Positions 1-8,250 are shown, counted from the first letter of the stretch. The stretch is DNA of 64,000 bases from an uncultured Fluviicola sp. (GCF_902168135.1 NZ_CABHOL010000008.1:22695-86694); one strand, 5' to 3'. Notes: generated by a model not told the origin, from the sequence alone. A program made the numbers and translations.

Positions 1-1
1 G

Positions 2-424
2 ATGGAATGCTCCAATGAACACGGTGGAAAGATCTGGCCTCACAGAACGCATCAGAATGGATTGAGCGTTGATTTCATGTCGCCGCTCCTGAAAAACGGA
101 GTTTCATGCACAGATTTCAACACCATCGGACTTCCACATTACCTGATGGATTTCGACGAGAACGGGATTTACACGGAAGACCCGACTTATTCAATCGACT
201 TTAACCTAATGGCCCGGCACATTTTGATCTTGAATGAAGAAGCAAAAAAACAAGGATTAAAGATCGAGAAAGTCATTCTAAAAATTGCACTCAAGGACAA
301 TCTGTTTGCGACCGAATACGGGAAGAAACTAAAAGCCAGCGGTATTTATTTTGCGACAAAACTGAGTGATCTGATCGATAGCCTGCACGATGATCATTAT
401 CATGTGGATTTCACACTAAAATAA
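2..424 (+). CDS. Penicillin-insensitive murein endopeptidase (M74, MepA-like), 5' partial
   Basis: C-terminal 140 residues of a LAS-type zinc peptidase that would cleave D-Ala-meso-DAP cross-links in peptidoglycan in the periplasm. The visible stretch starts with a GGKIWPHRTHQNGLSVDF block, where His17 and Asp24 have the spacing of the first two zinc ligands of MepA. It ends with DDHYHVDF, whose HxH (His132, His134) supplies the third ligand and catalytic region. Upstream sequence, including any signal peptide, lies outside the window, so the Met at base 2 is probably internal. The match to the M74 motif set is strong; the exact cleavage specificity is inferred from the family. Confidence 0.85.
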   Translation: MECSNEHGGKIWPHRTHQNGLSVDFMSPLLKNGVSCTDFNTIGLPHYLMDFDENGIYTEDPTYSIDFNLMARHILILNEEAKKQGLKIEKVILKIALKDNLFATEYGKKLKASGIYFATKLSDLIDSLHDDHYHVDFTLK

Positions 425-582
425 TTACGAATTACGAGTTCCTGATTCCGAATCAGCAAACACATTCTCCTCGAATTCAGCAACCATTCAATCAATCATA
501 CCAAACCTTCCAATCTTTTCAACTCACGGTTCCATTAAACATTTTAACTTTCCGGTTGTACAACTTATCTCAATCCGAAAAC

Positions 583-1482
583 ATGAAGATCATTTTCCCG
601 CTTCTTTTCCTTTTCAGCCTAAACATATCTGCTCAATCAGATACTACCCGCATCAAAGAATTGCTGATTGAACTCACCAAAACATCCAAGCCGCGCAATT
701 ACCAAAATCCGGATCAGCTGAACGAAACAGCCGCATTCATTTACAGTTACTTCAGGCAGTATGCTGATACCGTTTTTTATCAAACATACCTGGTGAACGG
801 AATCACTTATGGAAATGTCGTGGCCCGATTCGGTGACACTATTCATGAACGTTTGGTGATCGGAGCGCATTACGATGTGTGCGGCAACCAGGAAGGTGCC
901 GATGATAACGCTTCAGGGATCATAGGTTTACTGGAAATTGCACGTCTGTTGAAAACACAAAAACAGCATAAGAACATCGAATTGGTCGCTTACACACTGG
1001 AAGAACCGCCATTTTTCCGGACGGAATACATGGGATCTTACATTCATGCACAGTCGCTCAAACAATCTCATGCGAAGATTTCCGGGATGATCTGCCTGGA
1101 AATGATCGGGTATTTCAAAGAGGAGAAACACACCCAGGATTACCCTATTCGATTCCTGAAACTATTTTATGGTTCGCGCGGAAATTACATCACAGTTGTC
1201 AACAAATTCAGCAAAGGAAAAACTGCCCGGAAATTCACCAAACACATGAACCATTTAGCGCAACTTCCGGTCAGGAAATTCAACGGTCCGAAATCACTAA
1301 CCGGTATAGACTTTTCGGATCATTTGAACTATTGGAAAATGGGATTCAGCGCCTGTATGGTCACAGACACAGCTTTTTATCGGAACAAGAATTACCACCA
1401 GAAAACAGATGAGATGGGAACCCTGAATATTTCCAAAATGGCAAAGGTCATTGACGGCATTTTTTTCAGTATCTTAGCGTAA
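583..1482 (+). CDS. Secreted M28-family zinc peptidase
   Basis: Predicted secreted or periplasmic aminopeptidase-like enzyme of 299 residues. The ATG at 583 is preferred to an upstream in-frame TTG (556) because it begins a clean signal peptide (MKIIFPLLFLFSLNISAQS). Zinc-site motifs are visible in order: GAHYDV (His, Asp), GADDNASG (bridging Asp), YTLEEPPF (the EE pair), ICLEMIGY and DFSDHLNYW (last His). These are the five ligand regions of M28 peptidases. It sits 11 nt upstream of a Kazal inhibitor gene on the same strand, which suggests cotranscription of a peptidase and a peptidase inhibitor. The substrate is unknown. Confidence 0.88.
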   Translation: MKIIFPLLFLFSLNISAQSDTTRIKELLIELTKTSKPRNYQNPDQLNETAAFIYSYFRQYADTVFYQTYLVNGITYGNVVARFGDTIHERLVIGAHYDVCGNQEGADDNASGIIGLLEIARLLKTQKQHKNIELVAYTLEEPPFFRTEYMGSYIHAQSLKQSHAKISGMICLEMIGYFKEEKHTQDYPIRFLKLFYGSRGNYITVVNKFSKGKTARKFTKHMNHLAQLPVRKFNGPKSLTGIDFSDHLNYWKMGFSACMVTDTAFYRNKNYHQKTDEMGTLNISKMAKVIDGIFFSILA

Positions 1483-1493
1483 ATTCACGGATT

Positions 1494-1709
1494 ATGAAAC
1501 TAGTGATATTCGCTTCGATATTAGCAGTTGGCGCTTCGGCTAAAAGCTGTAATAAAACAGAAGACTGTAAAGAAAAAGTAAAAGAAGATTGTGTCTGCAC
1601 GATGCAGTATGATCCGGTTTGCGGATGCAACAATAAAACTTATTCCAACGCCTGCACTGCGCAGTGTCATGGAATCACGAAATATGTGAAAGGGGAATGC
1701 CCGAATTAA
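1494..1709 (+). CDS. Kazal-type serine protease inhibitor domain protein
   Basis: Small 71-residue exported protein. Residues 1-16 form a short signal peptide (MKLVIFASILAVGASA). The rest is one Kazal domain: the spacing C-x-C-x7-C-x-C-x6-Y-x3-C-x3-C ending in KGEC fits the family, with the PVCGCNNKTYSNAC core clearly visible. Kazal domains block serine proteases by a substrate-like loop; the P1 region here lies around CTMQYDPVC. It follows the M28 peptidase gene by 11 nt and is followed by an AT-rich palindrome. Bacterial Kazal proteins are often envelope defence proteins against external proteases; that role is inferred here. Confidence 0.88.
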   Translation: MKLVIFASILAVGASAKSCNKTEDCKEKVKEDCVCTMQYDPVCGCNNKTYSNACTAQCHGITKYVKGECPN

Positions 1710-1785
1710 TTATCAATTATGAATGGAATAATTATCAAGCTACGATTCGGATTCCGAAAGCTTGATAATTGATAATTATTGAATT
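1707..1785. repeat. AT-rich palindromic intergenic repeat, copy 1
   Basis: The intergenic stretch opens with AATTATCAATTATGAAT, continues with AATTATCAAGC and closes with GCTTGATAATTGATAATT, so the two sides pair into a long hairpin. Two further elements of the same layout lie at 23193-23263 and 51061-51133. All three are next to a stop codon, which suggests a small dispersed palindromic element that may also act as a 3' hairpin. Confidence 0.6.
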
Positions 1786-1791
1786 TATAAT

Positions 1792-2193
1792 ATGACAAGT
1801 TTACACATCGTAAAAGCGTATTACGACGCATTCAATGCCCGAAACTGGGACAAAATGTTGTCCTTAGTAGACGAAAACATCAAACACGAGCCCAACCAGG
1901 GAACGCCCCGTATCGGGAAAAAACTCTTTACAGAATTCATGCATCACATGGATACCAGTTATTCCGAAACATTGAAAGATATGGTGCTCTTTTCGTCCGA
2001 AACAGAAGGACGCATTGCAGCTGAATTCGTGGTTCACGGAACATATAAAAAAGCGGAAGAAGGTTTACCTCCGGCACACGGACAAACATACGTGCTCCCC
2101 GCAGCTGCATTTTTAGAAGTAAAAGGAGGAAAAATAAGCCGGGTAACCACGTATTACAACCTGGAATTATGGATCGAACTGGTTTCCAGATAA
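1792..2193 (+). CDS. SnoaL/NTF2-like (ketosteroid isomerase-related) protein
   Basis: 133-residue cytoplasmic protein with the cone-shaped NTF2/SnoaL fold: an N-terminal helix (VKAYYDAFNARNWDKMLSLV), the strand DENIKHEPNQG, and C-terminal strands ending GGKISRVTTYYNLELWIELV. It resembles the subset annotated as ketosteroid isomerase-related. Its stop overlaps the start of the GNAT gene by 25 nt, which in turn overlaps a carbon-nitrogen hydrolase gene. The three therefore look translationally coupled and likely act on one small molecule. I cannot identify the substrate, and isomerase activity on steroids is unlikely. Confidence 0.75.
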   Translation: MTSLHIVKAYYDAFNARNWDKMLSLVDENIKHEPNQGTPRIGKKLFTEFMHHMDTSYSETLKDMVLFSSETEGRIAAEFVVHGTYKKAEEGLPPAHGQTYVLPAAAFLEVKGGKISRVTTYYNLELWIELVSR

Positions 2194-2786
2194 AGGTGGA
2201 TCAATTACATTACGAATCCGTTATTGGGCCGGATATTGCAAAACTGATCCCGAAATTGGGACAATTACGCATCCGCGTTTTTTACGATTTCCCCTATTTG
2301 TATGAAGGCTCACAAGAATACGAAGAAAACTACCTGCAGGTTTATACCAAAAATCCGTTGAGCATTGCTTTTGGCGTATTTGATGGCGAACAACTTGTAG
2401 GCGCAACCACTGGAATGCCTTTAATCGCTGAAACGAAAGAAATACAGCAGCCATTTTTGGACAGCGGAATGAACATCGGCGAAATCTTCTATTTTGGAGA
2501 AAGTATTTTACTCGATACATACCGGGGGCGTGGAATAGGACATCTTTTTTTTGATGTCCGCGAAAAACATGCTTTGGAAAACGGATTTACAACAACCGCT
2601 TTCTGCTCGGTTATCCGACCGGAGGACCATCCGCTTCGGCCGGCGGCTTACCGTCCGAACGATGGTTTTTGGACGAAACGCGGGTACAAAAAGCAGGATT
2701 ATTCCTGCCGCATGGCATGGCTCGACAGGAACGAAACACAGGAAACTGAGAAAGAACTGATTTTTTGGACCAAAGAATGGAAGTAA
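2169..2786 (+). CDS. GNAT-family N-acetyltransferase
   Basis: 205-residue protein with the GNAT core. The acetyl-CoA pyrophosphate-binding motif A is seen as YRGRGIGHLFFDVREKHA around residues 117-134, preceded by the strand FYFGESILLD. It would transfer an acyl group from acyl-CoA to an amine. The start codon lies inside the upstream SnoaL-like gene (25-nt overlap), and the 3' end overlaps the carbon-nitrogen hydrolase start by 10 nt. This places it in the middle of a tightly coupled three-gene operon. The acceptor substrate cannot be read from the sequence. Confidence 0.8.
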   Translation: MDRTGFQIKVDQLHYESVIGPDIAKLIPKLGQLRIRVFYDFPYLYEGSQEYEENYLQVYTKNPLSIAFGVFDGEQLVGATTGMPLIAETKEIQQPFLDSGMNIGEIFYFGESILLDTYRGRGIGHLFFDVREKHALENGFTTTAFCSVIRPEDHPLRPAAYRPNDGFWTKRGYKKQDYSCRMAWLDRNETQETEKELIFWTKEWK

Positions 2787-3712
2787 GAATTGCATTGGCA
2801 CAATACCCGATCACATTCCATCAATCATTGGAAGATTGGAAAAAACACACCGAAAATTGGATTTTAGATGCGTGTTCTCAAGGCGCTCAAATCCTGGTAT
2901 TTCCCGAATACGGAAGCATGGAATTAACTTCTCTGTTTTCAGAAGCTGTGAGAAATGATTTGAAACTTCAGATCGATCAAATACAGGAGCTTCTGCCCTA
3001 TTTCATCGAATCGTTCCGGGAATTTGCTCAGAAATACCACTGTGTCATCGTTGCACCGAGCTTTCCGGTTGATTTGGGAGAAAAAACCGTAAATCGCTGC
3101 TTTGTGTTTACCGAAAACACCTTTTCCCACCAGGACAAACATTTTATGACCCGTTTCGAAGATGAATCCTGGGGAATCTCCGGTTCCGACGGAGCTCTGC
3201 GGGTATTCGACACCCGGTTCGGGAAATTTGGCGTTCAGATTTGTTTCGATATCGAGTTTCCGATTGGAGGTCATTTATTGGCAGAAGCCGGTGCTGAGTT
3301 CATTTTAGTGCCTTCCTGCACGGAAACACTGAAAGGCGCTACGCGCGTGCATATTGGCGCCCGGGCAAGAGCCATGGAGCAGCAACTGTTTACCGGTGTT
3401 TCTCAAACAATCGGAGAAGCATTGTGGTCACCTGCAGTCGATATCAATTACGGTTACACGGCCTTCTATTCCTCACCGGACGGCAATTTCGACGATGAAG
3501 GAATTCTCGCAAAAGAAAAAGCACAACAATCCGGCTGGCTGATCGAAACACTGGATCTTTCTAAAAACACCGAAATACGCGAGAACGGTCAGGTTTTGAA
3601 CTTCAAACACAGTCAAAAGCTGGAAATTCGGGATGAATCTTGTTTTGTAGAAGTCGTTTCTTTGAAACAGAAACAGAATGAGGAAATGGAATCTGTTTCG
3701 CAATCAATCTAA
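2777..3712 (+). CDS. Carbon-nitrogen hydrolase (nitrilase superfamily)
   Basis: 311-residue amidase/nitrilase-fold enzyme. The catalytic triad is visible: Glu44 in LVFPEYG, Lys121 in QDKHFMTRFE and Cys156 in GVQICFDIEFP. A second conserved Glu follows in the DIEFP motif. The ATG at 2777 is chosen over an in-frame TTG at 2765 because MEVRIALAQY is the usual N-terminal strand of the family. It is the third gene of the SnoaL-GNAT-hydrolase operon and overlaps the GNAT stop. Cytosolic. An amidase acting on the product of the acetyltransferase is a reasonable inference, not shown. Confidence 0.87.
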   Translation: MEVRIALAQYPITFHQSLEDWKKHTENWILDACSQGAQILVFPEYGSMELTSLFSEAVRNDLKLQIDQIQELLPYFIESFREFAQKYHCVIVAPSFPVDLGEKTVNRCFVFTENTFSHQDKHFMTRFEDESWGISGSDGALRVFDTRFGKFGVQICFDIEFPIGGHLLAEAGAEFILVPSCTETLKGATRVHIGARARAMEQQLFTGVSQTIGEALWSPAVDINYGYTAFYSSPDGNFDDEGILAKEKAQQSGWLIETLDLSKNTEIRENGQVLNFKHSQKLEIRDESCFVEVVSLKQKQNEEMESVSQSI

Positions 3713-3743
3713 TCAATTATCTTTACTTCCAAATACCTTTAAA

Positions 3744-4223
3744 ATGAAACAATTCCTCATCATCTTTTCCCTTTCGGTTCTTTTGTTTTCCTGCAGTGAT
3801 CCCAAGCGTGACCTGGTTATTTCGTTTGAAGAAATCAACGGTTTGGACGAAGGCGATTATGTGATCATCAAAAAGCAGGATGTGGGAACCGTTACTGAAA
3901 TCGAGTTCAGCAAGGATTATAAAATTGACGTTCATATCCACTTAGATAAAGTCGATCATTTACCGCGCGATTCCAAATTCCTGATCGCGAAAGACGGTAT
4001 CTTCAGCAACGCACTTTATGTTATTCCCGGAAAGTCGAAATATGCTTTAAAAAGCTCTGACCACGTGAACGGTAAAGCCATCAAGGAAATTGACTGGGGT
4101 AAGGAATTCAATGACATGATGGATGAAAGCTTCAAAAAGCCTGCTCAAACCCAGGATTCCATGCTGCATGAATTGCGCGATATCAAAAAAGAGGTGCATG
4201 AAGTGAATGAGAAAACGAAATAG
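3744..4223 (+). CDS. MlaD/MCE-domain lipoprotein, copy 1
   Basis: Lipoprotein of 159 residues: signal MKQFLIIFSLSVLLFSCS with the lipobox Cys at residue 17. The mature part is a single MCE (MlaD) domain: the hallmarks NGLDEGDYVIIKKQDVGTVTEI, DKVDHLPRDSKFLIAKDG and ALYVIPGKS match the beta-barrel of phospholipid-transport MCE proteins. A helical tail follows (LHELRDIKKEVHEVNEKTK). MlaD normally carries a transmembrane anchor and lies with an ABC permease; here it is lipid-anchored, and no mlaE/mlaF homologue is adjacent. A second, shorter paralogue follows 70 nt downstream. A role in lipid shuttling in the envelope is inferred. Confidence 0.78.
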   Translation: MKQFLIIFSLSVLLFSCSDPKRDLVISFEEINGLDEGDYVIIKKQDVGTVTEIEFSKDYKIDVHIHLDKVDHLPRDSKFLIAKDGIFSNALYVIPGKSKYALKSSDHVNGKAIKEIDWGKEFNDMMDESFKKPAQTQDSMLHELRDIKKEVHEVNEKTK

Positions 4224-4293
4224 AGAAACCACCAGGTGCACTAAGCGCACGAAGTTTATTTTTGCATCATCAATTTTTAGCTATCTTAACTCT

Positions 4294-4662
4294 ATGAGAC
4301 TTCTTTTCATTTTCTCTTTATTGTTACTTTATTCATGTGGGCAATCGAACCGAGAGTTGGTTATTAATTTCGAAAACTCTCATGGAATCACTGCACAAAG
4401 TAAAGTGATTTGTAATGGTAAAACAATTGGCTGTGTAACTGATTTAGGCCAGGTAATCAAACCGAATATTACCGTAAACATTCACATTTTATTGGATATT
4501 GAAGGTTTACCAAACGATTCGAAATTCATTATCCGGGAGAGAGATTTATTGAGTAATGCTATTTATGTAACGAAGGGAAAATCCAGCCGCTACTTCTCTA
4601 AGTCAGATAGAATCACTGGAAAAATTGAGACTTTAAATTATATCCAGAGAAGACAATTTTAA
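4294..4662 (+). CDS. MlaD/MCE-domain lipoprotein, copy 2
   Basis: 122-residue lipoprotein starting at the ATG at 4294 (MRLLFIFSLLLLYSCGQ, lipobox Cys at 15). The mature region parallels copy 1: NRELVINFENSHGI, SKVICNGKTIGCVTDL, GLPNDSKFIIRERDLLSNAIYVTKGKSS. It lacks the helical tail of copy 1, so it is a minimal MCE barrel. The gene looks like a diverged tandem duplicate and is visibly more A+T-rich than its neighbours. The start chosen gives the lipoprotein signal; the upstream in-frame extension has none. Possible -33/-7 elements (TTG at 4273 region and TATCTTAA at about 4280) precede it. Confidence 0.72.
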   Translation: MRLLFIFSLLLLYSCGQSNRELVINFENSHGITAQSKVICNGKTIGCVTDLGQVIKPNITVNIHILLDIEGLPNDSKFIIRERDLLSNAIYVTKGKSSRYFSKSDRITGKIETLNYIQRRQF

Positions 4663-4707
4663 AGCGTTTTGTTTTCAATGATCTGCTTATTTTGCTAACT
4701 TAAGACT

Positions 4708-6069
4708 ATGAAAGCATTCATTGATCAGCAACGCGTATTTTTCAATTCCAATCAAACGAAGGACCTGAATTTCAGAACGGAGCAGTTACAAAAGCTTAAG
4801 AGTCTGTTATTGTCGAACCAAAATCGCTTGAACGAAGCCATTTACGCTGATTTCGGCAAATCCCCTTTCGAGACTTTCACCAATGAATTCGGGCTTGTTT
4901 TCCTGGATATTGATGAAGCCTGCCGCAAATTGAAAAAGTGGGCGAAACGAAAACGCGTTCGGACAAACTGGGTGAACTTCCCGGCGAAAAGTTACATCAT
5001 TCCGGAACCATTGGGAGTTTCACTGATCATTGGCGCCTGGAATTACCCTTATCAATTGTCATTAGCTCCAGCCATTGCGGCCATAGCTGCCGGAAATACC
5101 GTTATCCTGAAACCCAGCGAACTTCCTTCCAATACCAGCAGGATCTTAGCAGAGTTAATCAACAACTCGTTTGATCCGGGATTTTTCCGGGTTGTAGAAG
5201 GCGGAGTTGATGAAACAAGCGCATTACTCGAACAACGCTTCGACAAGATTTTCTTTACCGGAAGCACCAATGTAGGGAGAATTGTATACCAAGCAGCCGC
5301 TAAACACCTCACTCCCGTTACATTGGAACTCGGAGGAAAAAGCCCTGCCATTTTTACCGAAGGAGCCAATCTGAAAATGGGTGTCAAGCGGCTCATTTGG
5401 GCTAAATTCCTCAATTCGGGCCAAACATGCATTGCTCCGGATTATGTAATGCTCCCAAAAAGCATGAAAGATGCATTTTTAAAACTGGCAAAAGCAGAAA
5501 TCGAACAAGCAGGCTACTCCGTGGAGAATGGAAACTACATCCGAATCATCAACGACCGGAATGTAGAGCGCCTAAAGAAACTGATCGATAAAGAGAAAAT
5601 CTATTTCGGTGGAGAAATCCGGGAAGAAGAACGGATTATCCAGCCGACTTTAATGCACCGCGTCACCTTCGACGATGCGGTCATGCAGGAAGAAATTTTC
5701 GGCCCAATTCTACCGGTAATCACTTATGAGTCTTTGGAAGAGGCCATTTCAGAGGTCAAAAAGCGTGAAAAACCGCTTTCCTGCTACGTCTTCACTAATG
5801 ACAATTCCATAAAAAACAAATTACTGAACGAACTTTCATTCGGAGGCGGAGCAGTCAACGAAGCTATCATGCATATTTCCAACAGCCGTTTACCATTTGG
5901 CGGTGTGGGGCAAAGCGGAATGGGATCCTATCATGGTGAAGCAGGATTCAAAACATTTTCTCATTACAAAAGCGTATTGGAAAAAGCAACCTGGTTTGAA
6001 ACAAAGCTCAAATATCCACCCTATTCCGAAGGAAAACTGAAATGGATCAAGCGCTTGATGGGATTGTAG
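4708..6069 (+). CDS. Class 3-type NAD(P)-dependent aldehyde dehydrogenase
   Basis: 453-residue aldehyde dehydrogenase, oxidising aldehydes to acids with NAD(P). Motifs in order: LGVSLIIGAWNYPYQL (catalytic Asn region), ILKPSELP (cofactor binding), FTGSTNVGR (Rossmann glycines), LELGGKSPAIF (general base Glu) and NSGQTCIAPDYV (nucleophile Cys, around residue 240). The EEIFGPILPV and LPFGGVGQSGMGSYHG blocks complete the family signature. The total length and GGVGQSGMGSYHG C-terminal pattern point to the ALDH3 subgroup, which often acts on fatty or medium-chain aldehydes. No transmembrane tail is obvious, so it is probably cytosolic or peripheral. Confidence 0.92.
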   Translation: MKAFIDQQRVFFNSNQTKDLNFRTEQLQKLKSLLLSNQNRLNEAIYADFGKSPFETFTNEFGLVFLDIDEACRKLKKWAKRKRVRTNWVNFPAKSYIIPEPLGVSLIIGAWNYPYQLSLAPAIAAIAAGNTVILKPSELPSNTSRILAELINNSFDPGFFRVVEGGVDETSALLEQRFDKIFFTGSTNVGRIVYQAAAKHLTPVTLELGGKSPAIFTEGANLKMGVKRLIWAKFLNSGQTCIAPDYVMLPKSMKDAFLKLAKAEIEQAGYSVENGNYIRIINDRNVERLKKLIDKEKIYFGGEIREEERIIQPTLMHRVTFDDAVMQEEIFGPILPVITYESLEEAISEVKKREKPLSCYVFTNDNSIKNKLLNELSFGGGAVNEAIMHISNSRLPFGGVGQSGMGSYHGEAGFKTFSHYKSVLEKATWFETKLKYPPYSEGKLKWIKRLMGL

Positions 6070-6182
6070 AGAAATTCAAAACCAGCATGTTTTGAATCTG
6101 TAAATGATATAAGAGAATCCTTTCATACCTGCACTAATTCTTGTTCGGAATTTTCGTAAATTGATTGATCAATACGAAAGTC

Positions 6183-6479
6183 ATGAGTACAAAGAAATCA
6201 AGCAAAAAAGACGGAAAAGATCAGGAACAATTTCCAGGGTATCCGGCTTATCCGGCAAGTGAGGATATTTATCGAACCGATAAAGAAGAAAAGGACCTTG
6301 ACCCTGAAAACCCTGTCAGGAAGAAGTCTTTCAATGAATCTTCCATTGACAAAAACCTGGACGTCCCCGGCTCAGAACTGGATGATGAACAGGAAGATAC
6401 CGGTAATGAAGATGAAGAAAATAATTATTACAGTCTGGGCGGTGAAAATCACACTGATTTAGAAGAAGACAACCAATAA
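6183..6479 (+). CDS. Acidic low-complexity hypothetical protein
   Basis: 98-residue hydrophilic protein starting at the ATG at 6183 (an in-frame TTG at 6165 is less likely). The N-terminus is basic and Lys/Ser-rich (MSTKKSSKKDGKD); the rest is rich in Asp/Glu/Asn with no hydrophobic core, and a YPAYPASEDIY segment. It is probably intrinsically disordered. No family recognised. It precedes a strong terminator that overlaps its stop codon and converges on the AraC-like gene. A stress-associated role can be guessed only from the neighbouring stress-type genes. Confidence 0.6.
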   Translation: MSTKKSSKKDGKDQEQFPGYPAYPASEDIYRTDKEEKDLDPENPVRKKSFNESSIDKNLDVPGSELDDEQEDTGNEDEENNYYSLGGENHTDLEEDNQ

Positions 6480-6527
6480 GTTCAACATTCTGAATGCTGA
6501 ACTTATTGGACTAATTGTTGTTTTTTT
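6475..6527 (+). terminator. Rho-independent terminator after the acidic protein gene
   Basis: Perfect arms AATAAGTTCA (6475-6484) and TGAACTTATT (6498-6507), with a loop that can pair further, followed by a T-run at 6519-6527. The left arm overlaps the TAA stop of the gene ending at 6479. The near-symmetric arms may also serve the convergent AraC-like gene. Confidence 0.75.
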
Positions 6528-6568
6528 GAGTAAGATTTTTTCAAATACCCAATTTTTTTTGAATCTTA

Positions 6569-7126
6569 TCAGAATGCTTCCAGGTTACTCCTTTCATGTC
6601 TTGTCTGTTTGAAGAAAGACGGAGAAAGCCCGGTGATTTTCTTGAATTGATTGGACAAATGCGCTACACTGCTATAATTTAACTTGTAAGAAATCTCTGT
6701 GAGATTCATTTCATCGTACATCAAAAGCTCTTTTACGCGCTCAATCTTGTTCATGATAATGAATTGCTGAATCGTAATTCCTTTTACTTTAGAAAACACA
6801 TTTGAAAGGTATGTGTAGTCGTAGTTGAGTTTTTCACTGATGTAATCAGAATAATTGACTTTTGGGGCTTCATCCGAGTAATGGATCATTTCGATAACAA
6901 CCCCTTTTATTTGTTCTATCAGGATACTAGTCCGGTCTTCCAACAGTTCCAGTCCGCATTTGGACAAATTTATCCGTATTTTTTCACGAAGTTCATCAGA
7001 CACATGATCTTTCACCTCCACAACTCCCAATTCTACTTTACTCGGGCGCAAACCCAGATTTGCAAGTTCCTCCTTCACAATCATCTTACAACGAAGACTT
7101 ACCATGTATTTAATAAATAACTTCAT
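6569..7126 (-). CDS. AraC-family helix-turn-helix regulator
   Basis: 185-residue regulator. The C-terminal half is the double helix-turn-helix of AraC proteins: SEKLNYDYTYLSNVFSKVKG (first HTH) and LTEISYKLNYSSVAHLSNQFKKITGLSPSFFK (second HTH with the family signature). The N-terminal half is short and helical and shows no cupin-like effector domain or receiver, so the inducing signal is unclear. It faces away from a run of minus-strand stress-type genes (lmo0937-like, coiled-coil lipoprotein, CsbD) and could control them; that is inference. The terminator at 6475-6527 separates it from the convergent acidic protein gene. Confidence 0.8.
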   Translation of the reverse strand: MKLFIKYMVSLRCKMIVKEELANLGLRPSKVELGVVEVKDHVSDELREKIRINLSKCGLELLEDRTSILIEQIKGVVIEMIHYSDEAPKVNYSDYISEKLNYDYTYLSNVFSKVKGITIQQFIIMNKIERVKELLMYDEMNLTEISYKLNYSSVAHLSNQFKKITGLSPSFFKQTRHERSNLEAF

Positions 7127-7406
7127 CCCACTTTAATTTTTAAATTAAAAACTAACTCTGTTCACTTAGTTATTCAGGTATCAGAAAAATATTGGTAATC
7201 CCTTAGAAATTTTAATATGCTATAAATTCAGTAATAATGTTGTGCGTGTGTTATGGATCTAAGATACAACGAAAAAAACGTGCAGCAAAATAACATTGTT
7301 ATGTTTTATAATTATTTCACATTTCCATTCTACCGTTTAAACCCAAAAAAAACCATTCAACAACACATATTGCCAAATGGTTTTGTATTAAACTTCACAT
7401 ATATCA

Positions 7407-7559
7407 TTAATCCCTTCTTCCCGGAATCAGCTGCAAAACTATTGCTATCAGTGCAATTACCAAAATTAAGTGAAATAAACCTCCGGTATGGTAACCAAAG
7501 TACCCGATGGCCCAACCGATAACTACTATAATTGCTATGGTGCTCAATATTGCTCTCAT
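7407..7559 (-). CDS. lmo0937-family small membrane protein
   Basis: A 50-residue ORF read from the minus strand (ATG at 7557-7559, stop TAA at 7407-7409). It encodes two hydrophobic helices: an N-terminal one (LSTIAIIVVIGWAIGYFGY), a short HTGGLFH turn, then LILVIALIAIVLQLIPGRR. This two-helix pattern with WAIGYF and a basic PGRR tail is typical of lmo0937-like proteins found in stress loci of Bacteroidota. Its function is unknown. The plus-strand ORF over the same bases (7253-7522) is not credible. The gene is too short for ordinary gene finders. Confidence 0.75.
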   Translation of the reverse strand: MRAILSTIAIIVVIGWAIGYFGYHTGGLFHLILVIALIAIVLQLIPGRRD

Positions 7560-7654
7560 GATCATTTGTATTAATTGGTGAATAATTTTTCCCGTCCGCC
7601 GGAGCGGGCCGGAAATTTGTCTGTTAGTTTTGAAATCTATAAGGTCGTTGAAAT

Positions 7655-7712
7655 AAAAAAGGAGTCCGCTGTATGCTTAGGCCGGAGCTGCAGCATTTCT
7701 ACAGCGGATTCC
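7655..7712 (-). terminator. Terminator of the coiled-coil lipoprotein gene
   Basis: Arms GGAGTCCGCTGTA (7661-7673) and TACAGCGGATTCC (7700-7712), nearly perfect with one G:U pair. In the minus-strand transcript they are followed by a U-run (plus-strand AAAAAA at 7655-7660). It lies 100 nt beyond the stop of the gene at 7813-8250. Confidence 0.75.
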
Positions 7713-7812
7713 TTTTCTAAAAACCAATTTTAACCTATCAACATGGTATTCTTCAATGACCGTGCAAAGGCTTGCTATTATTACTGTCTGCCGTTGCAGA
7801 CTCTTATTTGTA

Positions 7813-8250
7813 TTACTTGACATTGTCCTTTCCAAGATCTCTAAAAGCTTGTCCGAGTTCATCCATATCATTATTGAACTCTCTTTTAAATTCCTGCCAG
7901 TTTTCTCTTCTCGTATTTTTCATTTCCTGCATACGAGCTTCCATTTCATTATTGCGCTTTTTCAGTGCTTCAATTCGTTCATTTCTTCTTTGAATGACAT
8001 CCGAACGAGCATTGATTTTTTCTGCTCTCAGGCGCTCGATTTCAAGTCTGTTATTATCGATATCTTCCTGAACGGAACGCCGGTATTCGGCAACCTCTTC
8101 CTCATATTCTCTTTGTGCCTGGTCCAAATCTTCTTTTGCATCCTGTACCCCATCCGCAGCTCTGTCAACTCTCTTTGACCCGGTATCTGTACAACTCGCA
8201 AGAATGACTACCAAAAGTGATAATCCCAGGCGGATTATTATTCTTTTCAT
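7813..8250 (-). CDS. Coiled-coil lipoprotein
   Basis: 145-residue lipoprotein. The start at 8250 gives a type II signal peptide (MKRIIIRLGLSLLVVILASC, lipobox Cys around residue 20). The mature part is almost entirely charged heptad-like helix (RAADGVQDAKEDLDQAQREYEEEVAEYRRS and onward), with Glu/Arg/Lys alternation predicting a long coiled coil. It ends LGQAFRDLGKDN. No catalytic motif. Probably an envelope structural or stress protein exposed from the outer or inner membrane; neighbours on both sides are stress-type genes on the same strand. Confidence 0.7.
   Translation of the reverse strand: MKRIIIRLGLSLLVVILASCTDTGSKRVDRAADGVQDAKEDLDQAQREYEEEVAEYRRSVQEDIDNNRLEIERLRAEKINARSDVIQRRNERIEALKKRNNEMEARMQEMKNTRRENWQEFKREFNNDMDELGQAFRDLGKDNVK

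Noticed and set aside
637..870. Minus-strand ORF inside the M28 peptidase gene
   Set aside because: It lies wholly within a gene with clear zinc-binding motifs and encodes no recognisable protein.
1792..3712. Membership in the Nit1C cyanide-responsive gene cluster
   Set aside because: The cluster's radical SAM, AIR synthase-like and flavoprotein genes are absent, and the order is different.
7253..7522. Plus-strand ORF of 89 codons
   Set aside because: It overlaps the well-formed two-helix lmo0937-like gene on the minus strand and shows no signal, domain or ribosome-binding context.
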